In this document: piece after piece, positions 45,685-54,358 of the stretch
Position numbering within the stretch: position 1 is the stretch's first letter
Layout of the letters: every line of letters begins with the position of its first letter
Source: CALFUK01 sp964398295
GTDB lineage: Bacteria > Bacteroidota > Bacteroidia > Chitinophagales > Saprospiraceae
Direction: 5' to 3'
Assembly (NCBI GenBank): GCA_964398295.1
Contig: CAYNMW010000003.1
Location: 1-64,000, forward strand
Length of the DNA stretch: 64,000 nt
Position numbers and translations under genes: made by a program
The notes under the pieces: model-generated
What the model was told of the DNA's origin: nothing
The model's input: only the letters and a program-made list of their open reading frames with translations
The model's database searches: none

Positions 45685-46503
45685 TTACGAACCAGTCCAA
45701 TTCGGTTTTCTTTTTTCTCTAAATGCTTTTAATCCTTCTTGACCATCAGCACTGGCAATTGTTTGTTGCAACATATCAAACAGATAAGCATGCTGTGCAC
45801 CAGTAGGACGAATATGCTGATATGCTTTCAATCCATTGCTTATAGCAGTAGGGCTGTTTTGCTTGATTTCTTCGCATATGGTATCTACTCGTTGTTCGAT
45901 TTCTTCTGCTGCACAAACTTCTGTAACCAAGCCAAATGTTTCTGCCTCTTTTACAGGTAAATTATAAGCTCTGATGCACCAATCAATAACTTTGCGTTCT
46001 GGCATCACTTTCAACAATGCTTGCATAACTTGAAAAGGGTAGAGTCCTCGCTTCACTTCAGGGAGTCCAAATTTTACATCGTCTTGCGCTATCACAATGG
46101 AGGCGCCTGCAAGAAAAAAGAAGCCTCCTGCATAGACATCTCCAGTTACGACAGTAATCGTCGGTTTATGTATGTTGTTAAATAATTCTCCGATTAAAAT
46201 ATCTTCTTTTGGTTTGGGAATGGTGGAATCGTTTTCTTCTATGATACCGGCCATTGCTTTTAGGTCAGCTCCAGCACAAAAGACATTCCCCTTTGCTTTG
46301 AATACAATCACCCAAATGTCAGAAGACTCATATGCATACTGCATCGCATATGCCAATTCATTGACCAGTTGAGGATGCAAGGCATTCTTCTTTCTCTCTC
46401 TGTTTAACGTCAAGGTGAGCACGTGATCCTTTTCATCTACTAAAAGATAAGCGAACGTTTCTGACTTAATGGATTCGACTTGTTGTTTAGTATATATATT
46501 CAT
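45685..46503 (-). CDS. enoyl-CoA hydratase/isomerase family protein
   Basis: Crotonase-fold protein of 272 residues. The first oxyanion-hole segment is FCAGADLKAM (around residues 75-84) and the second is GDVYAGGFFFLAG (121-133). Of the two catalytic glutamates of rat enoyl-CoA hydratase, the second is present (Glu149 in GLPEVKRGLYP), but the first is replaced by Phe (CEL becomes FFL). Such a change occurs in several family members that act as isomerases or on methylglutaconyl-type substrates, so hydration of an ordinary enoyl-CoA is not certain. It overlaps the alpha-subunit gene by four bases and should act on the carboxylated or unsaturated product of that complex (inference). Confidence 0.9.
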   Translation of the reverse strand: MNIYTKQQVESIKSETFAYLLVDEKDHVLTLTLNRERKKNALHPQLVNELAYAMQYAYESSDIWVIVFKAKGNVFCAGADLKAMAGIIEENDSTIPKPKEDILIGELFNNIHKPTITVVTGDVYAGGFFFLAGASIVIAQDDVKFGLPEVKRGLYPFQVMQALLKVMPERKVIDWCIRAYNLPVKEAETFGLVTEVCAAEEIEQRVDTICEEIKQNSPTAISNGLKAYQHIRPTGAQHAYLFDMLQQTIASADGQEGLKAFREKRKPNWTGS

Positions 46504-48482
46504 TCAATTGTTTCTATACTTATCAATTCGGTACCTGACGAAATGTTTTGTCCTTCAGCCACAAATACTTCTTTTACGATACCATCTTCAATAGCTGAAA
46601 TGGTGTTTTCCATTTTCATTGATGTCAATATAATGACTGGACTACCTGAAGATACTTTATCACCTTCTTTTACTAAAACAGAAATTACTTGCGATGGCAT
46701 TGGCGCTATATAAGAGCCTTTATTCGATTCGGTTACAAGTTGAGGTAACCGTTCTTTTTGTTTGACATGAATCGGTCCTGCTTCAGGATGATGTACATAT
46801 ATGTCCTTTCCTAGATTGACTATTGAGAATTTTTTTCTAATTCCATTGACAGCAAATTGGACAAGTTCACCATTGGAATTATAGTCCGTAATGTCAAAAC
46901 TTTCACCACCCATTGTCACTACCATTTTATCAGCTTCTACTCTATACTGAAGTTTATAGTCTACTTCAGAAATTTGATAAGAATCACTTTGATCTTGATA
47001 AGGACTATTTCGCCAACCAGATGGAAGATGTTTTAATATTGTACGCTTCTCTTTTCGACTTTGTAAGGCGTGAATAGATGCAGCAACAAGGCTCTCTTCT
47101 TTCTCATGTTCTGCAATGCGCTGAGATGAAGTCGTATTCATTTCTTCTTGAATGAAATGCGTATCGTAACTACCAGCTTTAATTTTTTCATGCTTCATCA
47201 AATCACGCAAAAACCCTTGATTGGTTGTAACGCCAAGACAAACCAATTGCTCTAGCACATATTTCATTTTACTGATCGCTTGCAAACGATTATCAGCATG
47301 CACAATCAATTTAGCTATCATCGGATCATAAAATATACTAATCTCACTACCTGATCCAACTGAAGTTTCCAATCGAAATCCGTTTAGCTCAGGTGCGTTA
47401 AAGTGATGAATGATTCCTGTTTCAGGTAAAAAATTATTTTCTGGGTTTTCAGCATATAATCGTAATTCAATTGCATATCCATTGCGAGGAATATTGGCTT
47501 GTTCAAATTGTAAAGGAACACCCATAGCTGATTCGATTTGCATCTGCACTAAATCCAATCCTGTAATCTCTTCTGTTACTGGATGTTCCACTTGTAATCG
47601 GGTATTCACTTCCAGAAAATAGAAGTCACCAGATTTATCGTCGTAAATGAATTCTACTGTACCAGCATTATCATACTCAAGTGCTTTTGCGGCATTAACC
47701 GCAGCAGTTCCCATTCTTTGTCGGAGTTCATCAGACATGATTGGCGAAGGGCTTTCTTCCATTACTTTCTGATACCGCCGCTGAATCGAACATTCTCTTT
47801 CGTGCAAATGAATGACATTTCCATGCTTGTCACCAAAAATTTGAAATTCAATATGACGTCCAGAGTCAATGTATTTTTCAATAATTAATTCATCATCACC
47901 AAATGCGTTATTTGCTTCTCGTTTTGCAGATTGAATTGCTTTAGCTAATTCTTTTTCTTCGCGTACAATTCTCATCCCTTTACCACCACCACCAGCAGTG
48001 GCTTTGAGTAATAATGGATAACCAATTTTTGTTGCTTCTTCCAGTAGAGTAGTGTCACTCTGATCTTTGCCCTGATAACCAGGAACTGTTGGGACACCAT
48101 GCTCGATCATCATTTTCTTTGCAAGAGATTTTGATCCCATCGAGTGGATTGCTTCTGGATGAGGTCCTATCCAGCAAATGTCATTTTGTTTACACAATGT
48201 TGCGAAAGCTGCATTTTCAGATAAAAAACCATAGCCAGGATGAATAGCATCAGCATGAACTGCCTTTGCTGCTTCTATGATTTTTTCTTGATTCAAATAA
48301 GAATCTGCCACTGGACTCGGACCAATGTGTATCGCCATATCTGCATCTTGAACAAATGGGGCATCTTTATCTGCATCTGAGTAAACTGCGACAGAGCGGA
48401 TGCCCATCCGACGACAGGTACGTGATACTCTTGAGGATATTTCACCTCTGTTTGCGATTAATATGGTTTCTATTGTTTTCAT
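46500..48482 (-). CDS. acyl-CoA carboxylase alpha subunit (biotin carboxylase + BCCP)
   Basis: ATP-dependent biotin carboxylase of 660 residues. Residues 1-445 hold the BC domain: ILIANRGEIS start, GYGFLSENA, ATAGGGGKGMRIV ATP lid, ERECSIQRRYQKV and FLEVNTRLQVEHPVTE. A short BT-like linking domain follows (about 470-580), then a C-terminal biotinyl domain with Lys623 in TSMKMENT. The general form is that of methylcrotonyl-, geranyl- and propionyl-CoA carboxylase alpha subunits. The adjacent carboxyltransferase gene at 48705-50303 is its natural partner; the second carboxyltransferase at 40941-42731 has no other biotin carboxylase in the operon. The 222-base spacer before it holds a repeat and the assembly gap. 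Confidence 0.95.
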   Translation of the reverse strand: MKTIETILIANRGEISSRVSRTCRRMGIRSVAVYSDADKDAPFVQDADMAIHIGPSPVADSYLNQEKIIEAAKAVHADAIHPGYGFLSENAAFATLCKQNDICWIGPHPEAIHSMGSKSLAKKMMIEHGVPTVPGYQGKDQSDTTLLEEATKIGYPLLLKATAGGGGKGMRIVREEKELAKAIQSAKREANNAFGDDELIIEKYIDSGRHIEFQIFGDKHGNVIHLHERECSIQRRYQKVMEESPSPIMSDELRQRMGTAAVNAAKALEYDNAGTVEFIYDDKSGDFYFLEVNTRLQVEHPVTEEITGLDLVQMQIESAMGVPLQFEQANIPRNGYAIELRLYAENPENNFLPETGIIHHFNAPELNGFRLETSVGSGSEISIFYDPMIAKLIVHADNRLQAISKMKYVLEQLVCLGVTTNQGFLRDLMKHEKIKAGSYDTHFIQEEMNTTSSQRIAEHEKEESLVAASIHALQSRKEKRTILKHLPSGWRNSPYQDQSDSYQISEVDYKLQYRVEADKMVVTMGGESFDITDYNSNGELVQFAVNGIRKKFSIVNLGKDIYVHHPEAGPIHVKQKERLPQLVTESNKGSYIAPMPSQVISVLVKEGDKVSSGSPVIILTSMKMENTISAIEDGIVKEVFVAEGQNISSGTELISIETIE

Positions 48483-48500
48483 TTTATTTACAATCTGGCA

Positions 48501-48524
48501 AGAGGTCGAAGACCTTAGCCTCAG
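48501..48524 (+). repeat. dispersed hairpin repeat, copy 2
   Basis: AGAGGTCGAAGACCTT followed by AGCCTCAG; the arms AGGTC/GACCT form a hairpin. It matches copies at 36801-36824 and 51117-51140 and, as at 36801, is followed within about 100-170 bases by a CCTG...CAGG element. Confidence 0.7.
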
Positions 48525-48600
48525 CTTATATATTTAAGTTCAAGTATCAAGTGTAAGTTCAATTATTCAATCCACTCATCACCTGGCCAACTAGCAGGCA

Positions 48601-48700
48601 NNNNNNNNNNNNNNNNNNNNNNNNNNNNNNNNNNNNNNNNNNNNNNNNNNNNNNNNNNNNNNNNNNNNNNNNNNNNNNNNNNNNNNNNNNNNNNNNNNNN
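48601..48700. other. assembly gap (100 N)
   Basis: Exactly 100 N, the conventional mark for a gap of unknown size. The left edge (48581-48600, ACCTGGCCAACTAGCAGGCA) resembles one half of a CCTGCC/GGCAGG intergenic palindrome, a likely reason for the assembly break. The carboxyltransferase gene on the right ends five bases before the gap edge and is intact. Confidence 0.95.
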
Positions 48701-48704
48701 AGCA

Positions 48705-50303
48705 TCAATGCCGCCAAACCCCATACCCTTCACTTCCTTTAATTTCCTGGCTATATAAAACAGCCAGACAAATGGCTAAATAATTTCTTGTTTCTCTTGG
48801 ATCGAGGACTCCATCATCCCATATTTCACTACTGGAATGCCAGGATGATGCTTTTGATTCAGCTTCATGAATCAACATTTTTTTAGCCATCTCTGCAGTC
48901 TCTTCATCAAATTCTTTTCCTAATGATTTAGCAGAAGCTCGTTGGATGATGTCCATTACTCCTGCCAATTGTTCTGCCCCCATGACACCTAATTTAGAAT
49001 TAGGATAGGCGAATAAAAAGCGAGGATCATATGACCGTCCATTCATACCATAATTACCTGCACCATAAGAACTACCTATCATAAGTGTAATGGATGGAAC
49101 TTCGCTATTGGAAACAGCATTGATTAATTTTGCACCATTTTTAATGATTCCACCTTCTTCGTAAGCTTTACCCACCATATAACCAGTCGTGTTTTGTAAG
49201 AACAACAATGGAATATTATTTTTATTGGACAGTTGGATAAACTGAGCTGCTTTGTTAGCGGATTCTGAAAATATCACTCCGTTATTACCTATGATACCAA
49301 TAGGATAACCGTGTAATTTTGCCCACCCTGTTACCATCGTAGTCCCATATTCTTTCTTGAACTCTGAAAATTTAGAACCATCAACGATACGACAAATTAG
49401 TTCTCTGCAATCAAATGGTTTTTTGGGGTCAGCTGAGACAATACCAAGTAATTCATCTGAGCTGTATATTGGCTCTTCTACTTTATCGGGTGTCAAATGA
49501 GGTGTATCCACCTTAATGAATTCCATTATTTCCCTTGCGATTCTAATGCCATCGTATTCGTCATTTGCCAAATAATCAGAAACACCTGATACTCGACTAT
49601 GCATCTCTGCACCACCAAGTTCTTCATCTGTAGCAATTTCGTTTGTTGCCATTTTAACTAATGGAGGTCCAGCTAAGAATACCTTAGCTGCCTGTTTTTG
49701 AAAAATGGCATAATCTGACATTCCTGGGATATATGCACCTCCAGCTGTTGCATTTCCAAATACGACTGCAATGGATGGAATACCAAGTTTTGATCTACGC
49801 GTAATTTCCCTAAATGATTCACCACCGTAATTAAAGATTTTAGCTTGATCTGGAAGATTAGCACCACCACTTTCTACAAGTGTAATCGTTGGCAATCTGT
49901 TTTCTCTTGTGATTTGTCCAATCCGAAGACCTTTCATCACACTGTGGTAGTCTGTGGAACCACCTTTTCTTGTTCCGACATTTGAATTAATCATACACAA
50001 TTTCCCATGAACTAAACCAATGCCTGCAACAGTAGTTCCTCCAGCTCCAAATCCTCCTTTTCGATTTACCCCCGCAAATGGCAGTAGTTCTAAAAATGGA
50101 CTGTCTTGATCGAGTAACAATTCAATTCGTTCTCTTGCTAATAATTTTCCTCTTTTTCGCGCTCTTGCAATATGAGAGTCTTTTCCTTGAAACCTACTTA
50201 ATTCAAAATTGGAGTCAAGCTCTTTGATGAATGCAAGCATCTGTTCATAATTCTCCTTAAAGGATTGACTGTTTGCATTTATATTACTCTTGTATACTTG
50301 CAT
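48705..50303 (-). CDS. acyl-CoA carboxylase beta subunit (AccD2/MCC-like carboxyltransferase)
   Basis: Carboxyltransferase of 532 residues, full length, ending in YGVWRH, the counterpart of the conserved FGVFRM tail. Family blocks: RIELLLDQDSPFLEL, VESGGANLPDQ, GNATAGGAYIPGMSDYAI, FLAGPPLVKMATNE, LGGAEMHSRVSGVSDY, LFLQNTTGYMVGKAYEEGGIIKNGAKL and GSSYGAGNYGMNGR. The last two are typical of methylcrotonyl-/geranyl-CoA carboxylase beta subunits. The central part (FGNATAGGAYIPGMSDY...KVFLAGPPLVKMAT) is closer, as I remember it, to mycobacterial AccD2, whose substrate is not settled. It starts one base inside the TetR stop (TAATG junction), so regulator and enzyme are translationally coupled. Carboxylates an acyl-CoA using carboxybiotin from the alpha subunit. 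Confidence 0.93.
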   Translation of the reverse strand: MQVYKSNINANSQSFKENYEQMLAFIKELDSNFELSRFQGKDSHIARARKRGKLLARERIELLLDQDSPFLELLPFAGVNRKGGFGAGGTTVAGIGLVHGKLCMINSNVGTRKGGSTDYHSVMKGLRIGQITRENRLPTITLVESGGANLPDQAKIFNYGGESFREITRRSKLGIPSIAVVFGNATAGGAYIPGMSDYAIFQKQAAKVFLAGPPLVKMATNEIATDEELGGAEMHSRVSGVSDYLANDEYDGIRIAREIMEFIKVDTPHLTPDKVEEPIYSSDELLGIVSADPKKPFDCRELICRIVDGSKFSEFKKEYGTTMVTGWAKLHGYPIGIIGNNGVIFSESANKAAQFIQLSNKNNIPLLFLQNTTGYMVGKAYEEGGIIKNGAKLINAVSNSEVPSITLMIGSSYGAGNYGMNGRSYDPRFLFAYPNSKLGVMGAEQLAGVMDIIQRASAKSLGKEFDEETAEMAKKMLIHEAESKASSWHSSSEIWDDGVLDPRETRNYLAICLAVLYSQEIKGSEGYGVWRH

Positions 50304-50962
50304 TAAATTGTCATTAAATTTTCCATTTCAATGGCAAAAGGTTCACCTAATGAATTGATGTAATCCTGACCAAAAAACTTTCTGAAATTATTCAATCCTT
50401 TTTTTGTTAAATGGGGTAACAACATACTCCAGATGAGTTTTTCCCCATCTGCTTTTTTCTTTTCACCTCTAATCACCTGTTGAGGCAACCAATAGAATGT
50501 CATCATCCAAGTGGCCATTGCAAGGTGCGTATATGAGCCTGGGAATGGTTCTTTTTTCATGTTACCTATTTGGATAGAGAAGGCAATTATATTCTTATTT
50601 TGCTCGATGGACTTTGCCGACATTTCACGAAAGTGATCTCTTACAAGTGTGTGAAGCAAGACATGGTGGTCCATAAAAATAAAGGCATAATCTTGCTGAT
50701 ATTTGTAGAAGAGTTGTACTTCGTTGTGCAAGTTTTTAAATGATGGCAGCTGCATGGACTTCTGTCGTTCTTGATCCAATTTAAACCATACTTGATTGGC
50801 AATTGCAAGCAGAAGTTGGTCTTTGTCCTTGAAATGATAAGTTAGATTTCCACGACTCATGCCAAGACTGTTTGCTATTTCAAACAAACTCACAGCGCCA
50901 AATCCATGTTGGTTAAACAGCTTTGTAGCCTCTGTAATTATTTTCTCTTTGGTATCAAGCAC
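50303..50962 (-). CDS. TetR/AcrR family transcriptional regulator
   Basis: A 219-residue regulator. Residues 6-52 are the TetR helix-turn-helix: KIITEATKLFNQHGFGAVSLFEIANSLGMSRGNLTYHFKDKDQLLLAI. The C-terminal ligand domain is helical, with many aromatic and hydrophobic residues. The start is GTG at 50962. It lies only four bases after a perfect -7 promoter element (50967-50974), so the mRNA is nearly or fully leaderless. A perfect inverted repeat at 50990-51007 overlaps the -33 region and is the likely operator for autoregulation. It is the first gene of the acyl-CoA operon and probably responds to an acyl-CoA intermediate (inference from gene context and TetR family behaviour). Confidence 0.92.
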   Translation of the reverse strand: MLDTKEKIITEATKLFNQHGFGAVSLFEIANSLGMSRGNLTYHFKDKDQLLLAIANQVWFKLDQERQKSMQLPSFKNLHNEVQLFYKYQQDYAFIFMDHHVLLHTLVRDHFREMSAKSIEQNKNIIAFSIQIGNMKKEPFPGSYTHLAMATWMMTFYWLPQQVIRGEKKKADGEKLIWSMLLPHLTKKGLNNFRKFFGQDYINSLGEPFAIEMENLMTI

Positions 50963-50966
50963 AGGC

Positions 50967-50974
50967 CAAAGTTA
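50967..50974 (-). promoter_or_regulatory. promoter of the tetR-acyl-CoA operon
   Basis: Minus-strand TAACTTTG, identical to the recF element, four bases before the GTG start codon. Transcription probably starts at or very near the first codon. Confidence 0.65.
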
Positions 50975-50989
50975 CAAATAATAAATTAA

Positions 50990-51007
50990 TTAGTCATAAT
51001 TGACTAA
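50990..51007. promoter_or_regulatory. putative TetR operator (inverted repeat)
   Basis: Perfect 7-bp inverted repeat with a 4-base spacer (TTAGTCA, TAAT, TGACTAA). It sits 15 bases upstream of the -7 element, on the -33 region, a placement that would block RNA polymerase when TetR is bound. No second copy was noticed in the window. Confidence 0.7.
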
Positions 51008-51365
51008 ATTTAATAAATATAGGAATAGAAGTAACATCCTCGAATACCTATTGTTGTTTTCCTTTGTTTCTTTGCTCCTTTCGTGGTTAGCCTTCATTTG
51101 TTTACATTTTGCCGCCAGAGGTGAAATACCTTTGACTCAGGAATAGCTTGGCTCAATCTGAACCTCAACCTCAATTTAAACTTGTAGTTAAGGCTAGAGA
51201 TGTCGTATAAAACAAGTCCAGTTTTTTTCACCTGATTTTACGAAACATTCTAATTATCTTACAAAGCGAAAGGTCTTCTGAATAATCAAAACCACCTTTG
51301 CACTTTTAATAAATGTTGGTTCCTGGGTAGTGTAGTTAGGACTATTTACGTACTAAATTGTTAAA
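51008..51365. other. intergenic region with repeats
   Basis: 358 bases without a gene. It contains a pyrimidine-rich tract at 51061-51090 (CCTTTGTTTCTTTGCTCCTT and on), of a type that recurs between genes in many Bacteroidota genomes, and the third copy of the AGAGGT hairpin repeat. No clear promoter for the 51366 gene was found. Confidence 0.5.
51117..51140 (+). repeat. dispersed hairpin repeat, copy 3
   Basis: AGAGGTGAAATACCTT followed by TGACTCAG, with 22 of 24 bases equal to copy 1 at 36801-36824. Confidence 0.7.
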
Positions 51366-54155
51366 ATGAATTTGTATAGAGTATTTTTTGGTTGTTTTAT
51401 CTTATCCATAATTTTTGTTCACAACATTTACGCCCAGTGCAATACCTCTAATTTGATTGCGACGAATCCTTCATTTGAAAACAATTTTACAGGTTGGAAT
51501 CCACGTATGGCTAATAATGGCGTTGCAAATTTTAATACAGTTACCACTACTGCAACTGATGGTACTTTTAGTGCTGAGATTATCGTGTCAACTCTTGGCA
51601 ATAATTATTGGGACATTCAAATGAAAAAAAATACAGTTAGCTTAATTGCAGGAGTTAGCTATGTTGTATCATTTGATGCAAGAAAATCAACAGGTACTGA
51701 GGATATGAGAGTTGGTGTAAATACAGTCGCCGGAAATAACCCTGTTACAAACACTACAGTACAGTTAACAGACAGCTGGCAAAGTTATACACATACATTT
51801 GTGCATGGGAATTCAGAAGATGTATCCTTGTTTTTTAACTATGGTGATATACTAGGGACCTTTTATTTAGATAATGTAAAGATCCAAGAAGTATGTCAAG
51901 GAGTGCAGCCAGAAGCCTCCTTTTGTAAAACGCTTTCAGTACCAGGAATAAACGGGACCGAAGGAGCTATATGGGATACTGCTATTCAATATGACTTACT
52001 GCAATCCATAGACGGGAGTGCAGCTAATTCAAGTGATTTTTCAGCGTATTATAAAGTTATATGGGATAAGGATAATCTTTATTTAGTTATCAATGTGAGT
52101 GATGATTTTTTACTTAATGATTCCCCCGCCGGTTTAGAATCATTTGATGATGGTGTTGAATTGTATCTGGATATCGGTAATGAAAAGAGTGCTAGTTATG
52201 ACGGAGTAGATGACCACCATTTTTTATTCCGATGGAACGACCCAGATATTTATCATGTCTCTGAAGGTCAGATTAATCCTGCTGGAGCGCTTGCAGAATT
52301 TGTCAACACTGCAAATGGATACACTTACGAAATTTTATTGCCTTTTAGTGTAATCGGCAATGGTATGCAAGGCAATGTTATTGGTATAGATGTACAAGTA
52401 AACGATGATGATAACGGTGGTAATGATCGTGAAGCTAGAATAGGCTGGAACGCTGCATCAACTGGTGTCAATTCTAATCCTTCCTTATTCGGTAATGGTC
52501 GATTGGATCTTGTACCGTGTTTTAGAAGCATCCCAGAATATGAGCCTGTACTTTGTGCTGATTTGCCCTTTGATGTATATCATGCCTCTGGATTAATCGT
52601 GAATCATTATGGCAATCTGTGGACCCACAATGACAAGCAAGGCAACGACCCTCCAAATGACAATAATTTATTCGAACTGGATCAGAATGGAAATCTATTA
52701 AGGACAGTTTTTCTACCTGGAGTATTAAATACAGACTGGGAAGACATGACAACTGACGAGGATGGAAACATGTATGTCGGAGAATTTGGCAGTGGCAATA
52801 GTCCTTACACGGAATTGTACATTCATATAATAAAGAATCCACTTTATTTTTGTGATTCTGATTACATCCCTGAAACAATAAATTTCAGATATCCAAATGA
52901 TGGAATTGCTGGTGACACTGAATCGATGTTTTATTGGAATAATGAAATTTATTTAATTCCTAAAAATAATATTTCAAATACCAATAACCCTGTTGCAGGA
53001 AAAGCTCATATCTATAAAATTCCTGCAACTCCAAATCCTGGAAGTCAATATATCGCAACATTGCTATATACGATAGACCTAAATCCAAATTTTCCAATTG
53101 AAGATATTGATACTTACAAAATAGCATCTGCTGATTTGAGTCCTGATGGTCAAACATTAGTCTTACTTTGGGGGCGTCGTTTTTGGCTCGTCACAGATTT
53201 CACACCAGGGATTTTCTTTGACGGGACATTCACTACTATTAATTTCCCAGACGGACTATTCTGGCAAAGAGAAGCAATTGCATTTGCGGATAACAATACC
53301 ATTTTTACAATTGACGAAGACAATAACAATAACCCTAATAGAGGGATGCTTGGTAAGATAGAATTGTGTGATATTCTTCCAGACCATCCAGCTTGTGCTT
53401 GTGACGAACAACTGACAACCGATGCAGCATCGAGCTCTATGGATAGTGCAGAAGAATATGAGAATGGAACGGTAAATAATGGTAGCAGTGATTTGGAAAT
53501 AACCTTTGATAATGCAAATACAGGAAATCAAATTATAGGTCTCAGATTCGCCGATTTGGGCATACCACAGGGAGCGAATATAACAGAGGCTTATATTCAA
53601 TTTGTAGTTGACGAGACTGATGTATCGCAATCTAGTAATTTAACTTTATGGGGAGAGGCAACTGCCAATGCTCAAGCGTTTGTAGCAAGTCCAAATAACA
53701 TAAGCACAAGAAATAAAACAGTAAATTCTGTCAATTGGAGTTTTGCTGATTGGACCGTAAAAGATGTGGCGCTTGCAGAACACAGAACTGCTGATATTTC
53801 TTCTGTTGTTCAAGAAATTGTCAATCAAACGAATTGGGCAGATAATAATCCATTGGCCTTAATTGTCGAAGGATTTGGTAGTCAAACTGCTGAGCGGCAT
53901 GTAAACTGTGCTGCATCTGCTCCACGTCTATGGGTTAGATATTGTGCCAATGATTCAGCCTGTCCAACCATTTTAAGTATAGTTAATCAACAAATTCAAA
54001 CAAACGTATACCAAAGTGGAATTTCGATAAACACTAATGGACAGGTATTAAATCCAGAAATTGTTGAATTCAGATCCAATACTGTTTTGATGGATCCTGA
54101 TTTTAAAGTAGAACAAGGAGCAACCTATCATGCCTTAATTGATCCTTGTTTGTAA
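51366..54155 (+). CDS. secreted multidomain protein with CBM-like and coathanger domains
   Basis: A 929-residue exported protein with a signal peptide (1-24, ending IYAQ). Order of domains as I read it: a CBM4/9-type jelly roll (about 25-175, NPSFENNFTGWNPRM...VSFDARKS...YLDNVKIQEV); a CBM9-like sugar-binding module (about 188-385, ASFCKTLSVPGINGTEGAIWDT...DDGVELYLDIGNE...GIDVQVNDDD); a beta-propeller-like region (about 400-675, YGNLWTHNDKQGND, DWEDMTTDEDGNMYVGEFG, DLSPDGQTLVLLWG); a DNRLRE-like domain (about 690-860, TEAYIQFVVDE, LALIVEGFGS); and a C-terminal 3-coathanger-like stack (about 868-929, FRSNTVLMDPDFKVEQGATYHALI). The presence of two sugar-binding modules suggests contact with polysaccharides. 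No hydrolase active site was identified. Confidence 0.85.
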   Translation: MNLYRVFFGCFILSIIFVHNIYAQCNTSNLIATNPSFENNFTGWNPRMANNGVANFNTVTTTATDGTFSAEIIVSTLGNNYWDIQMKKNTVSLIAGVSYVVSFDARKSTGTEDMRVGVNTVAGNNPVTNTTVQLTDSWQSYTHTFVHGNSEDVSLFFNYGDILGTFYLDNVKIQEVCQGVQPEASFCKTLSVPGINGTEGAIWDTAIQYDLLQSIDGSAANSSDFSAYYKVIWDKDNLYLVINVSDDFLLNDSPAGLESFDDGVELYLDIGNEKSASYDGVDDHHFLFRWNDPDIYHVSEGQINPAGALAEFVNTANGYTYEILLPFSVIGNGMQGNVIGIDVQVNDDDNGGNDREARIGWNAASTGVNSNPSLFGNGRLDLVPCFRSIPEYEPVLCADLPFDVYHASGLIVNHYGNLWTHNDKQGNDPPNDNNLFELDQNGNLLRTVFLPGVLNTDWEDMTTDEDGNMYVGEFGSGNSPYTELYIHIIKNPLYFCDSDYIPETINFRYPNDGIAGDTESMFYWNNEIYLIPKNNISNTNNPVAGKAHIYKIPATPNPGSQYIATLLYTIDLNPNFPIEDIDTYKIASADLSPDGQTLVLLWGRRFWLVTDFTPGIFFDGTFTTINFPDGLFWQREAIAFADNNTIFTIDEDNNNNPNRGMLGKIELCDILPDHPACACDEQLTTDAASSSMDSAEEYENGTVNNGSSDLEITFDNANTGNQIIGLRFADLGIPQGANITEAYIQFVVDETDVSQSSNLTLWGEATANAQAFVASPNNISTRNKTVNSVNWSFADWTVKDVALAEHRTADISSVVQEIVNQTNWADNNPLALIVEGFGSQTAERHVNCAASAPRLWVRYCANDSACPTILSIVNQQIQTNVYQSGISINTNGQVLNPEIVEFRSNTVLMDPDFKVEQGATYHALIDPCL

Positions 54156-54358
54156 ACCATAAGTAGATATCAGTAACCATATACTTTAAGGAATCAAGGT
54201 TTAAAACACATGGTTTCCTAAAGATCATCCAAGTACAGTAGCCATCTAATAAGAACAGTTTTTGGTAATACAAAATGTTAGTCGTTTGTTTGTATCAATT
54301 TTGAGATTCTTGATTCAAATCCAATGATTCTCTGCAACTTCAAGCATTAATTTAATCT

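Noticed and set aside
48705..50303. Carboxyltransferase gene truncated by the assembly gap
   Set aside because: Its TGA is at 48705-48707, just before the gap, and the C-terminus YGVWRH matches the family tail, so the protein is complete.
38604..50303. Simple assignment to the leucine (liu) degradation cluster
   Set aside because: HMG-CoA lyase is missing, there are two carboxyltransferases of different class, and the molybdoenzyme and SCP2 fusion have no place in that pathway.
51127..51134. TACCTTTG as promoter of the 51366 gene
   Set aside because: It is part of the dispersed hairpin repeat and lies more than 230 bases from the start codon.
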